Position numbers and translations under genes: made by a program. The notes beneath the pieces are model-generated. The model did no database searches and had not been told where the DNA came from. It saw only the letters and a program-made list of their open reading frames with translations. A stretch of 64,000 nt of DNA from Cyanobacteriota bacterium (GTDB lineage: Bacteria > Cyanobacteriota > Cyanobacteriia > PCC-6307 > Cyanobiaceae): NCBI GenBank assembly GCA_026389335.1, contig JAPLIB010000151.1:1-64000 (forward strand), read 5' to 3'. Shown piece by piece: positions 42,518 through 50,086 of this stretch. Positions within the stretch are counted from its first letter, which is position 1, and every line of letters starts with the position of its first letter.

Positions 42518-42883
42518 TCACTCCTCGTCGTCAGCACCAGCGGGCAACAGGCGGATCTGCTTGCGACCCAACTTGATCTCGAACTCGTCACCGGGCTGGA
42601 GATCGAGCATGGCGGTGTAGGCCTTGCCCACCAGCAGATTGCCGTTGCCCTGCACGGTGGCCGTGTAGCTGAGCTTGCGCCCCGCTTTGCCCACCGACTT
42701 GCCACCACCATCACCGAGGCTGACACCCTTGGCCTCAAGCAGCGCCTCATAGAAGGCTGTGAAGTTCAGCCGCTCTGAGCCATCCTTCTTGACGCTCACG
42801 TAGCCAGCGCTACGCACAAGGTCGGACTTGGAGGACTCGCCAAGCTCCTTGACTTTGGCCAGGAGATCAGAGCCTGTCAGCAT
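42518..42883 (-). CDS. cyAbrB-type transcriptional regulator
   Basis: A 121-residue cyanobacterial AbrB-like protein. The N-terminus MLTGSDLLAKVKELG and AGYVSVKKDGSERLNFTAFYEALLEAKG are characteristic, and the C-terminal AbrB fold reads RKLSYTATVQGNGNLLVGKAY with LQPGDEFEIKLGRKQIRL. cyAbrB proteins regulate carbon/nitrogen and fatty-acid genes and act as nucleoid-associated repressors. The start at 42883 is the conserved MLTG; the longer track start adds nothing. Confidence 0.9.
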   Translation of the reverse strand: MLTGSDLLAKVKELGESSKSDLVRSAGYVSVKKDGSERLNFTAFYEALLEAKGVSLGDGGGKSVGKAGRKLSYTATVQGNGNLLVGKAYTAMLDLQPGDEFEIKLGRKQIRLLPAGADDEE

Positions 42884-42999
42884 GATGAAAGGTAAGAAAA
42901 CAACCGCTGCCAACCTTACAGCCTGACCAGGAACTTGCCACCCCAAGCCCAGGCCAACCTGCCAGGCAAGCTAGCCGAGCTATTAAGGCTTTGTCAGGA

Positions 43000-43740
43000 T
43001 TAAGTGACTGCCTGCCCCGCCGCAATCACCGACCTCCGGTGGGGCAGATTGCCGAAATACTCCCGGGCAATGGCCAGCAGCGCCTCAGTACTGAGGCCGC
43101 CGTCATCCAGAGTTTCGATCCCAACAATCCGATCCACCAGCTCGCGATGGTGGGTTTCCAGATCGTGGAGCACCAACTGACGCATGTCATTGGCACCCCG
43201 ACCATGGCCCAGCAACAGCACGACATCGGCATCAGCGATGGCGGCGGCGATTCGGGCCAGATAATCGTGATCGACGGGTGCTCTCTGCCCGGCCTGATCG
43301 CGATCATGGCGATGGCTGAGATTCTGATCGGTACCCCAGATGCCATGGGGCTTGAGGACGGCGTGCTCCACCTCCTCTCCCTCCAGGCAGAACACATCGG
43401 TGTGGCGATGGTCAAGATGCAGAATCAGGCGACGACTTTGATCGCCCCTGGGGGCAGCTCCATCGGCCTCCGGGTGCTCGGGGCTGACGCCGGCCTCCTG
43501 CAACAGATGGCGAATGCGCATCACCGCTTCCGCATCAAGATCGGGCTGCCGCAGGCCACAGCTGGTATGGATCCAGGTTTCCTGACCTGCGGGCATCTGC
43601 AGGCGCAGACGCCGGTCACCCAGCTCGGTAACAGTCGCGCCCAGGGAACGGAAGAGGGCTTCCACCTTCGCCACCCGCACTCCATGCTGGAGGGGATGGG
43701 CATAGAGAGCCTGCAGCGTGCGCAGATGGTGGCGTTTCAT
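43000..43740 (-). CDS. HicA-like plus eRF1/translational-machinery-like fusion protein
   Basis: A 246-residue protein with two parts. Residues 1-90 (LQALYAHPLQHGVRVAKVEALFRSLG, then LRQPDLDAEAVMRIRHLL) resemble a HicA-type small RNA-binding fold. Residues 100-240 look like the eRF1-domain family annotated translational machinery protein: LHLDHRHTDVFCLEG, ADADVVLLLGHGRGANDM, and DRIVGIETLDDGGLSTEALL. This domain is related to bacterial eRF1-like (baeRF) proteins. The assignment is by pattern, not search. A role in RNA or ribosome handling is an inference. Confidence 0.6.
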   Translation of the reverse strand: MKRHHLRTLQALYAHPLQHGVRVAKVEALFRSLGATVTELGDRRLRLQMPAGQETWIHTSCGLRQPDLDAEAVMRIRHLLQEAGVSPEHPEADGAAPRGDQSRRLILHLDHRHTDVFCLEGEEVEHAVLKPHGIWGTDQNLSHRHDRDQAGQRAPVDHDYLARIAAAIADADVVLLLGHGRGANDMRQLVLHDLETHHRELVDRIVGIETLDDGGLSTEALLAIAREYFGNLPHRRSVIAAGQAVT

Positions 43741-43809
43741 GGCGAGACAGCGACTGCCTGAAGGGCTGTCTTGACACTATCGAGATTGCATCAGGTTGAC
43801 CTGAAGGCC

Positions 43810-44187
43810 TTAACGTTCGAAGACCTGAATCGCGTACGGAAAGCCGTCACACCCTAATTCGATTTTCACCACATCCACCCAACCAAGGCCCAAGCGGTTG
43901 AGCTCGCCAGCAGCCCGCAGAGCCGCATCATGGGTATGGAAGAAATGGGCGCGATCCAGCTCCTCCACATCCAACAGGCGCTGATCATCTGCGGCAATGG
44001 CGAGGTATGCACCACCGACAATTCGCCGCAATACATAACGTTCCGCCTGGGTGCACTCCAACGGATGGGCAGGATCGATTTCAGTGGCCCAGAAATGCAT
44101 GAAGTCACCCGGGTGCTGTCGCCGAACCAGAGACAGCAACCGTAGATCGCTGCTGCGCCCTTCAGCCGCAGGCCGCGCATGGCCCAA
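43810..44187 (-). CDS. Conserved hypothetical cyanobacterial protein
   Basis: A 125-residue protein with no membrane segment. The C-terminal half LGLGWVDVVKIELGCDGFPYAIQVFER and the middle AERYVLRRIVGGAYLAIAADDQRLLDVEEL have regular alpha/beta spacing and normal codon use. An internal ATG at 44100 gives a shorter alternative start. I do not recognise a named family. It sits downstream of a small secreted protein in the same orientation. Confidence 0.6.
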   Translation of the reverse strand: MGHARPAAEGRSSDLRLLSLVRRQHPGDFMHFWATEIDPAHPLECTQAERYVLRRIVGGAYLAIAADDQRLLDVEELDRAHFFHTHDAALRAAGELNRLGLGWVDVVKIELGCDGFPYAIQVFER

Positions 44188-44212
44188 TCCTCAGCGACAT
44201 CAAGCGCAGGCG

Positions 44213-44491
44213 TCAGAAATCAGCATCGCCGAATTCTTCGTTATCGCCCTCGTAAGGATCGAATTCACTCCAACCGGGACTGGCGTTCTGAAGCAGGCCG
44301 TACTGGGCGTCCTTGTCATTGAGGTAGGTGTTGCCCGTGGGCACCGTGTCGCAGCTGATGGAACCGTCTGAGCCATTGACACAGTTCTCAAACTGAATGC
44401 CCGCCCTGACTGCGGCCGGACCTGCCGCCAACAGCACCAGAAGGGTGAACAGCACTCCCGGCTGGGAAGGCTGGGGCAATCGCTTGGTCAT
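44213..44491 (-). CDS. Small secreted protein (92 aa)
   Basis: The start at MTKRLPQPSQ gives a signal peptide: basic N-terminus, hydrophobic GVLFTLLVLLAAGPAAVRAG, then a mature part of about 60 residues with two cysteines (NCVNGSDGSISCDTV), possibly one disulfide, and an acidic end. The family is not known to me. The longer track ORF upstream is a shadow. A conserved picocyanobacterial periplasmic protein is likely. Confidence 0.65.
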   Translation of the reverse strand: MTKRLPQPSQPGVLFTLLVLLAAGPAAVRAGIQFENCVNGSDGSISCDTVPTGNTYLNDKDAQYGLLQNASPGWSEFDPYEGDNEEFGDADF

Positions 44492-44545
44492 CGGAAGGGG
44501 AGGGAGGCCTGCTGGGATGATGGCAAGGCTTTCAGCACTGCAGGG

Positions 44546-44662
44546 ATGTACACCGATTGGACCGCTGTGATCCTGCTTCTGCTCACGGCAGCACCCCTGG
44601 CTGCCGTCGTGGCTACCACCGCCTTCTTCATCCTGCGGCAGAAGCAGAAGCAGCAACGCTGA
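44546..44662 (+). CDS. Tiny membrane protein (38 aa)
   Basis: Too short for the ORF track. It reads MYTDWTAVILLLLTAAPLAA followed by more hydrophobic residues and a basic end RQKQKQQR. One transmembrane helix with a positively charged C-terminus, as in small photosynthetic or stress membrane peptides. It is divergent from the small secreted protein and overlaps the 3-prime end of the convergent zinc-finger protein gene by 35 nt. Confidence 0.5.
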   Translation: MYTDWTAVILLLLTAAPLAAVVATTAFFILRQKQKQQR

Positions 44663-44897
44663 TCCTGGGCACGAACAGGGTGTTCGAAGCCGGTCGCAGC
44701 AGCTGGCCCTGGCCAAGACATTCCAGGCAGGTGCGGTAACGCTGATCACCAAGCCGCAGCTTGCCGCTGCCGCCGCAGCGGTTGCAGGCTTCTGCACCAC
44801 TGGCGCCAGTGCTGGCACGGCTACTGGCAGCAAGCCGGCAATCGGAGCCGCTATTGCGATTGCCGTTGCCGATCGCAGTCAGCTGGGTAATGGTCAT
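44628..44897 (-). CDS. DnaJ-type zinc-finger-like small protein
   Basis: An 89-residue protein with two CxxCxGxG-type pairs: CNRCGGSGKLRLG and CLECLGQGQLL, the signature of the DnaJ cysteine-rich zinc centre, without a J domain. The start at MTITQLTAIGNGNRN is preferred to the track start. Related small proteins in plants and cyanobacteria act as holdase-like or disulfide-handling helpers. Its 3-prime end overlaps a convergent small membrane ORF. Confidence 0.7.
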   Translation of the reverse strand: MTITQLTAIGNGNRNSGSDCRLAASSRASTGASGAEACNRCGGSGKLRLGDQRYRTCLECLGQGQLLRPASNTLFVPRISVAASASAAG

Positions 44898-44975
44898 GGA
44901 AGGAAGCCCTGACAAGGTCGTGTTCTGGTCTCCACACTGTGGCGCCAAAACCCCGTCCCGATCCAGGAGCTTTCC

Positions 44976-45959
44976 TTAAGCCTCACCAGCCTTGTGGCCT
45001 GGCTGGATCGTGCTTGGTCCTGCGTGAACTTTGGCGATCAGATCCGACATCTGCAGTTGCTGACACAGCTCCCGGGCGCTGAGGCGGCTGCCGCCGGGCA
45101 CCAACCCGAGACTGGCGGCTAGAAGCCCGATCACGCCCGCGCCATCGCTACCGCCCTGCCTGAGCCCTTCAAGGCCCTCGGCGGCAGCGCGCTTGCTGAG
45201 GCGCTGGCCCTGGGGATCGCGCCAGAGCGGCACATGCCAATAGTGCGGTGGCCCAGCACCCAGCACCGCCATCAGGGCCACCTGGGCGCCTGTGGAAGCC
45301 CAGAGATCATCGCCCCGCACCACCGCCGTTATGCCCAGGCTGAGCTCATCCACCGCCGTGGCCAAGTGATAGGCCACCAGGCCATCGGCGCGGCGCAGCA
45401 CCACATCGCCCACCTCGGTGGCGCCCTCGAGACAGCCCGGCCCCGGGGAAACCTCCGGCCAGCGGATGGCCGCATCAGGCAGTCGCAGGCGCCAACTGGG
45501 CAGTCGGCCCTGCTCCGGGCCCCAACCCAGAATTTTCTGGCGGCAGAAGCCGGGATACACCGTCAGCGCCCCGTGGGGCGCTGAAATGTCGGCCAGCAGC
45601 CGGCGGCTGCAGGCACAGGGGTAGAGGCTGCCGCCGCGGCGCAACGACGACAGAACACTGGCGTAGAGACCCCGACGGCGGCTCTGCAGCAGCGGCGGGC
45701 CATCCCAATCCAGCCCGAGCCACTGCAGATCGGCCTGGATCCGGGCCTCTGCGCCCGGGCGGTTGCGGGGCTGATCAAGATCATCGAGTCGCAGCAGCCA
45801 TTCGCCCCCTTGAATCCGGGCATGGAGCCAGCTCAGCAGCGCCGTGCGCAGATTGCCCCGGTGCAGATCGCCGGTGGGGGAGGGGGCGAAGCGGCCGCGA
45901 TAGCCCTGCTGCCGCCGGGCCAGGCCCGCCTGAAACAACTCCTGCAGATGCTGGGGCAT
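44976..45959 (-). CDS. gluQRS: Glutamyl-Q tRNA(Asp) synthetase
   Basis: GluQRS is a GluRS paralogue without the anticodon domain that adds Glu to queuosine in tRNA-Asp. The 327-residue protein has the HIGH-like FAPSPTGDLHRGNLRTAL, zinc-site residues in CACSRRLL and YPGFCRQKI, and the KMSKS-like GQRLSKRAAAEGL. Length fits, with no anticodon-binding part. The track extends 40 residues at the N-terminus; I start at MPQHLQELF. It is followed upstream by HU with a terminator between. Confidence 0.9.
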   Translation of the reverse strand: MPQHLQELFQAGLARRQQGYRGRFAPSPTGDLHRGNLRTALLSWLHARIQGGEWLLRLDDLDQPRNRPGAEARIQADLQWLGLDWDGPPLLQSRRRGLYASVLSSLRRGGSLYPCACSRRLLADISAPHGALTVYPGFCRQKILGWGPEQGRLPSWRLRLPDAAIRWPEVSPGPGCLEGATEVGDVVLRRADGLVAYHLATAVDELSLGITAVVRGDDLWASTGAQVALMAVLGAGPPHYWHVPLWRDPQGQRLSKRAAAEGLEGLRQGGSDGAGVIGLLAASLGLVPGGSRLSARELCQQLQMSDLIAKVHAGPSTIQPGHKAGEA

Positions 45960-46016
45960 GCCGGCCTGAATCGCCCCACGCAGAGGCTGGGCGGCGCCCA
46001 CCAGTTGGGCCCCATG

Positions 46017-46042
46017 AAAAAAGCGGTCCCCTGCGGGACCGC
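46017..46042 (-). terminator. Intrinsic terminator downstream of HU
   Basis: On the minus strand the stem GCGGTCCC/GGGACCGC with a 4-nt loop is followed by six T residues (AAAAAA at 46017-46022 on the plus strand). This is the cleanest rho-independent terminator in the window and lies 44 nt after the HU stop, before gluQRS. Confidence 0.85.
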
Positions 46043-46085
46043 CAGAGCGGGTGGGCTCGTTCATCGCCAAACCCAACATCAGGGT

Positions 46086-46361
46086 TCAGCCCTGCACCCG
46101 GTCCTTGAACAGTTTGCCGGCCGTGAAGGCGGGAACACGCTTGGCGGGAATGGCGATCTTTTCACCGGTCTTGGGATTGAGACCCTGACGCTCGGAGCGG
46201 TCACGGGGTTCGAAGGAGCCGAAGCCCAGGATCGAAACCTTCTTGCCCTCCACCACCGAGTCGATGATGGTTTCAATGGCGGCGTCGACCACGAGGGAGA
46301 CGTCGGTTTTGGTGAGCTCGGTGCGGGCGGCAACGAGGTTGACGAGATCAGCTTTGTTCAT
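46086..46361 (-). CDS. hup: DNA-binding protein HU
   Basis: A 91-residue HU/IHF-family histone-like protein: MNKADLVNLVAARTELTKTD, GFGSFEPRDRSERQGLNPKTGEKI with the DNA-intercalating arm, and IPAKRVPAFTAGKLFKDRV. It packages the nucleoid. The longer track ORF upstream is not coding. It has its own terminator and presumably its own promoter in the 228-nt gap upstream. Confidence 0.95.
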   Translation of the reverse strand: MNKADLVNLVAARTELTKTDVSLVVDAAIETIIDSVVEGKKVSILGFGSFEPRDRSERQGLNPKTGEKIAIPAKRVPAFTAGKLFKDRVQG

Positions 46362-46589
46362 TGGACGGAAGTGCCTCCGGTCGTGCGGGGGTATCGGGAG
46401 TGGTGTCGGGGATGCGGTGGCCGCTGGGCAGCGGTGCGGAGAAGTCCCCGACCGCCTGTTGGATTCAGCGCGCCAATCGTATGGAGGTTGCCACAGGGCT
46501 GCAACCGAGAAAACCGCTGATCGCAATGGTTCTGGCCTTCAGAGCCATCCGCGGGGGCCAAAACCACCCTCCGCAGCCCGGTGATCCGG

Positions 46590-47390
46590 TCAAGCGGACA
46601 AGCCCGGATCGGGCTGCTGGAGGGCCTGAACCAGATCCAGACGGGCCAGGACATCGGCTCCTGCAGACACGAGTTTCTCCCCCTGCAGCGCCCCCAGACC
46701 GGCACCACTGGCGATCCAGTCGGGGGAGCCTGAGGGCAGCCATTGGCGCAGCTTTTCGACACTGCGCAGCTGTCGGGGCCAGTGAAAACAGCTGCGCCGC
46801 CGCAGGGGAGCGAGCTGCCGGGGTGCCAGCGGCACCAGCAGCCGACCACAGAACAGCCCATCCACCAGCCCGCCGCCAGCGGCAACGCTGCTCCCCGTGC
46901 TGATGGCGTCAGCGGCGAGGCGCACGTGCACGACGCAGGCGCCTGGACTCGGTCCCGGTGTCCACAGCAGGCGGACCCCCTGGGACAGCGTCCAATCCAA
47001 GGCAAACGTGGTGAGCAAAGCCACACCGGGCAGCAGATAGGCCTCCTGTTCCTGAACCAGCACCGGCCAACCCAACGCCTCCTGCCAGCGCCGGCAGCGC
47101 CCATGGCCGTCGCGACCGGTGAGCACGATCCAGCCGGAGCGGTGATGGCAGCGCTCCTGCACCAGCGCCAGATTGGCCCGGGTGAACGCCGGCACGTCTA
47201 TCAGCAGATCGCCAGCCCCCACCTCACACAACCAGGCACTTCCCCCCTGGGTATCCCGGTTGGGCGCGAACAGCCACAGCCCCGCCTGCACGCGCTGGGG
47301 GGGGCGTCCCTCCTCAATGGCCGAGCCGGTCACGGCGATTCCCTCGAGATCCCCCCATTGAACCCAGCCGCCGGCGGCTGCCGTGCCCAC
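46590..47390 (-). CDS. Metallo-beta-lactamase-fold-like protein lacking the metal motif
   Basis: A protein of about 266 residues (GTG start at 47390; the track start ATG at 47477 overlaps glgX). The order of strands resembles cyanobacterial MBL-fold proteins: LWLFAPNRDTQGGSAWLCEV, GDLLIDVPAFTRANLALV, GWIVLTGRDGHGRCRRWQEA, and VRLLWTPGPSPGACVVHV. The usual HxHxDH metal motif is absent; where LTHxDHxGD is expected it reads LTGRDGHGRC. So it is probably not a zinc hydrolase of the normal type. It is divergent from glgX with a very short gap. Confidence 0.6.
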   Translation of the reverse strand: MGTAAAGGWVQWGDLEGIAVTGSAIEEGRPPQRVQAGLWLFAPNRDTQGGSAWLCEVGAGDLLIDVPAFTRANLALVQERCHHRSGWIVLTGRDGHGRCRRWQEALGWPVLVQEQEAYLLPGVALLTTFALDWTLSQGVRLLWTPGPSPGACVVHVRLAADAISTGSSVAAGGGLVDGLFCGRLLVPLAPRQLAPLRRRSCFHWPRQLRSVEKLRQWLPSGSPDWIASGAGLGALQGEKLVSAGADVLARLDLVQALQQPDPGLSA

Positions 47391-47422
47391 GAGCTCGGGG
47401 TCGGGCCGCGGGCTTAGCCTGG

Positions 47423-49525
47423 GTGAAATCTCTCCCGTGCCTCGTGTCGCCGATCCGGATCGGACACCCCTGGCCACTGGGGGCCTCGCCCACCGCCACC
47501 GGCGTCAACTTCTCTGTCGTCGCCCCCCTGGCCACCCGGCTGGACCTGCTGCTGTTCGCCCATGGCCAGGCCAGCGAACCGGAGCAGGTGATTGAGCTGG
47601 ATCTGCAGCACCGCTCCGGCGACCATTGGCATGTGGAGGTGGAAGGGGTCGGCATCGGCTGTTGCTACGGCTATCGGGCCTTCGGTCCGCTGCAGAGCGG
47701 CAGCCACGGCTTCAATCCGTCCAAAGTGCTGCTCGATCCCTGCGCCCGGGCCATCGCCGGCTGGGAGGTCTACCAGCGAGGCGCAGCGATCGGGGCCGTC
47801 CCCAACACCGCCAGCTGCCTCAAGGGGGTGGTGACCGAGCGGGATCGCTTCGATTTCGCCAGCGCCCCCAGGCCTCGCCATCGCTGGCAGAAAAGTGTCA
47901 TCTATGAACTGCATGTCGGCGGCTTCACCCATGGTCCGGACTGCGGTGTCAGTCCGGATCGTCAGGGCACCCTGCTCGGCCTGATCGAGATGCTGCCGGC
48001 TCTGCAGGAGCTGGGGATCACGGCGATCGAATTGCTGCCGGTGATGGCCTTTGATCCTCAGGATGCCCCCGCCGGTCGCTTGAACCACTGGGGCTACAGC
48101 CCCTTGAGCTGGATGGCGCCCCATCCGGGCTATCTGGTCAGCGACGACCCGTTGCAGGGCCGCCAGGAAGTGCGCCAGCTGGTGGCGGCTTGCCACCGCG
48201 CCGGGCTCGAGGTGTTGCTCGACGTGGTCTACAACCACACCACCGAAGGCAGCCAGGCTGGCCCCACACTCAGCTGGCGTGGCTTCGGCGACTCCCTCTA
48301 TTACCACCAGAACAGCCGCGGCGATTATCTGGATGTGAGTGGCTGCGGCAACAGCATCGCGGCCAACCGTCCCCTGGTGCGGCACCTGATTCTGGAATCG
48401 CTGCGCTGCTGGGCCGTGGAACTGGGCATCGACGGTTTCCGCTTCGATCTGGGCATCGCCCTAAGCCGCGGCGAAGAGCTGGCGCCCCTGGAGACGCCTC
48501 CGCTGTTCGAAGCGATGGAGGCCGACCCGGAGCTGAGCGACCTCAAGATGGTGAGCGAGCCCTGGGACTGCGGCGGCCTCTACCGCATGGCGGACTTCCC
48601 GGCCCGGCGGGTCGCCAGCTGGAACGGGCGCTTCCGCGATGACCTGCGCCGCTTCTGGAAGGGCGACGACCGCAGTGTCTGGCCCCTCGGCCAGCGGCTT
48701 TCGGGCAATCCCGATCTGTTCGGAGGCCAGGCGGCCCCGATGGGCCGCACGATCACCTTCCTCACCGCCCATGACGGCTTCACCCTGGCCGATCTGGTCA
48801 GCTACGACCGCAAGCACAACCTGGCCAATGGCGAAAACGACCGCGATGGCGACAACCACAACAACAGCTGGAACCACGGCGTTGAAGGGCCCACCACGGA
48901 TCCAGCGGTGAACGCCCTGCGCGAGCGCCAGATCCGCAATCTGCTGAGTTCGCTGCTGCTGGCCCCTGGGGTGCCGATGCTGCTGATGGGGGATGAGGTG
49001 AAACGCAGTCAGGGGGGCAACAACAACACCTGGTGCCAGAACAACCCCCTGGGCTGGATGCACTGGCAACCCGATGCCGAGGACCTGGCTTTGCGCCACT
49101 TCGTCCGCCGCCTGATCGCCCTGCGCCAGCAGCTGGCCAGCCTGATCAATCCGGAGCAGCCCCTACCCGACACCCCCCAACGCCGCAACCATGAACAGGG
49201 CCAGCTCTGGCGGGAATGGCATGGCGTGGAACGGCAGAAGCCGGACTGGGCCAGCTGGTCCCACTGCCTGGCCTGGAGCCTGCACGATGCCCAGCACGGC
49301 CCGCTGCTCTGGTGCGGCATGAACGCCTTCTACAAGGCTATGCATTTCGATCTGCCACCCACCGCCACCGGCTGGTCGCGACTGATCGACACGGCCCTGC
49401 CGGCCGGGGAAGATCTGCCGCAGACGCCTGAGCCCTGGCTGCCCTCGGGCGTGCCCCTGGAGAGCCGCAGCCTGATCCTGATGGTGGCGGCGCCCCTGGC
49501 CGGCACGATCAGCCTGCCGGACTGA
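47423..49525 (+). CDS. glgX: Glycogen debranching enzyme GlgX (isoamylase type)
   Basis: A 700-residue GH13 isoamylase/GlgX that cleaves alpha-1,6 branches during glycogen breakdown. It has an N-terminal CBM48-like domain (GVNFSVVAPLATRLDLLLF), and the GH13 motifs DVVYNHTTE, GFRFDLGIAL (nucleophile Asp), SEPWDCGG (acid Glu) and LTAHDGFT. It uses a GTG start at 47423. It is divergent from the MBL-like gene. No other glg gene is in the window. Confidence 0.93.
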   Translation: MKSLPCLVSPIRIGHPWPLGASPTATGVNFSVVAPLATRLDLLLFAHGQASEPEQVIELDLQHRSGDHWHVEVEGVGIGCCYGYRAFGPLQSGSHGFNPSKVLLDPCARAIAGWEVYQRGAAIGAVPNTASCLKGVVTERDRFDFASAPRPRHRWQKSVIYELHVGGFTHGPDCGVSPDRQGTLLGLIEMLPALQELGITAIELLPVMAFDPQDAPAGRLNHWGYSPLSWMAPHPGYLVSDDPLQGRQEVRQLVAACHRAGLEVLLDVVYNHTTEGSQAGPTLSWRGFGDSLYYHQNSRGDYLDVSGCGNSIAANRPLVRHLILESLRCWAVELGIDGFRFDLGIALSRGEELAPLETPPLFEAMEADPELSDLKMVSEPWDCGGLYRMADFPARRVASWNGRFRDDLRRFWKGDDRSVWPLGQRLSGNPDLFGGQAAPMGRTITFLTAHDGFTLADLVSYDRKHNLANGENDRDGDNHNNSWNHGVEGPTTDPAVNALRERQIRNLLSSLLLAPGVPMLLMGDEVKRSQGGNNNTWCQNNPLGWMHWQPDAEDLALRHFVRRLIALRQQLASLINPEQPLPDTPQRRNHEQGQLWREWHGVERQKPDWASWSHCLAWSLHDAQHGPLLWCGMNAFYKAMHFDLPPTATGWSRLIDTALPAGEDLPQTPEPWLPSGVPLESRSLILMVAAPLAGTISLPD

Positions 49526-50086
49526 CAGAGGTTCGGACTCACAGCTGCCCAGACTCCCCGCGGCTCGGAATGACAGTCGGATACCTCCGCGAACGCTGCC
49601 GCGGAGCGCGGGCAGGGCACGCGCGGCAACGCCCTCAGCCCCCTTGAGGTTGAACTCCGCGGCAGGAGACTGCTGACACCCGGTGCCGAAGCCAAGGGAT
49701 CGGGCTGGGTGATCGCCAGAAAGTCCGTCTGCAAGCGCTTCATCGACAGCAGCCTCAGCGGCAGCAGACGCGCCTGAAGTTTTTTTTTTCATCAGCAAGC
49801 TCCTAGCGCCAGAACGGAGATCGCGGACGGAAGGGATGTTTCGGACAGAACCGTTGCGGCGGCAGCGAGCCAGTTGGCGGCGTGGAAATCATCGCGGCAT
49901 TGGCGGCATGAAGGCCTCGGTGCGGACGTTCTCCCCTGCTGCCGCACGGGGCGCGGCCTGCACCTCGGTCAGCGCCACCCATGCCCCCGGTCTGAACCAG
50001 ACGCCCCTCAGCCGCCACGGTGCTGGCTGAAGATCAGGCCTGGGGCCAGACTCCCTGGCTTCAGACCCCCCACACAGCACCGGCCG
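49526..50086. other. Spacer between glgX and the SNF2 helicase gene
   Basis: About 560 nt. On the minus strand a frame begins ATG-(A)10 at 49780-49792 and runs as MKKKTSGASAAAEAAVDEAL; the +1 frame (49330..49743, MKRLQTDFLAITQPDPLA) is also open. Neither is a known family. The ten-A tract at the very start of the frame makes a frameshifted small gene possible. Otherwise nothing is seen. Confidence 0.35.

Noticed and set aside
49780-49789. Ten-T run as intrinsic terminator
   Set aside because: No stable GC hairpin directly precedes it on the plus strand and the glgX stop is more than 250 nt upstream.
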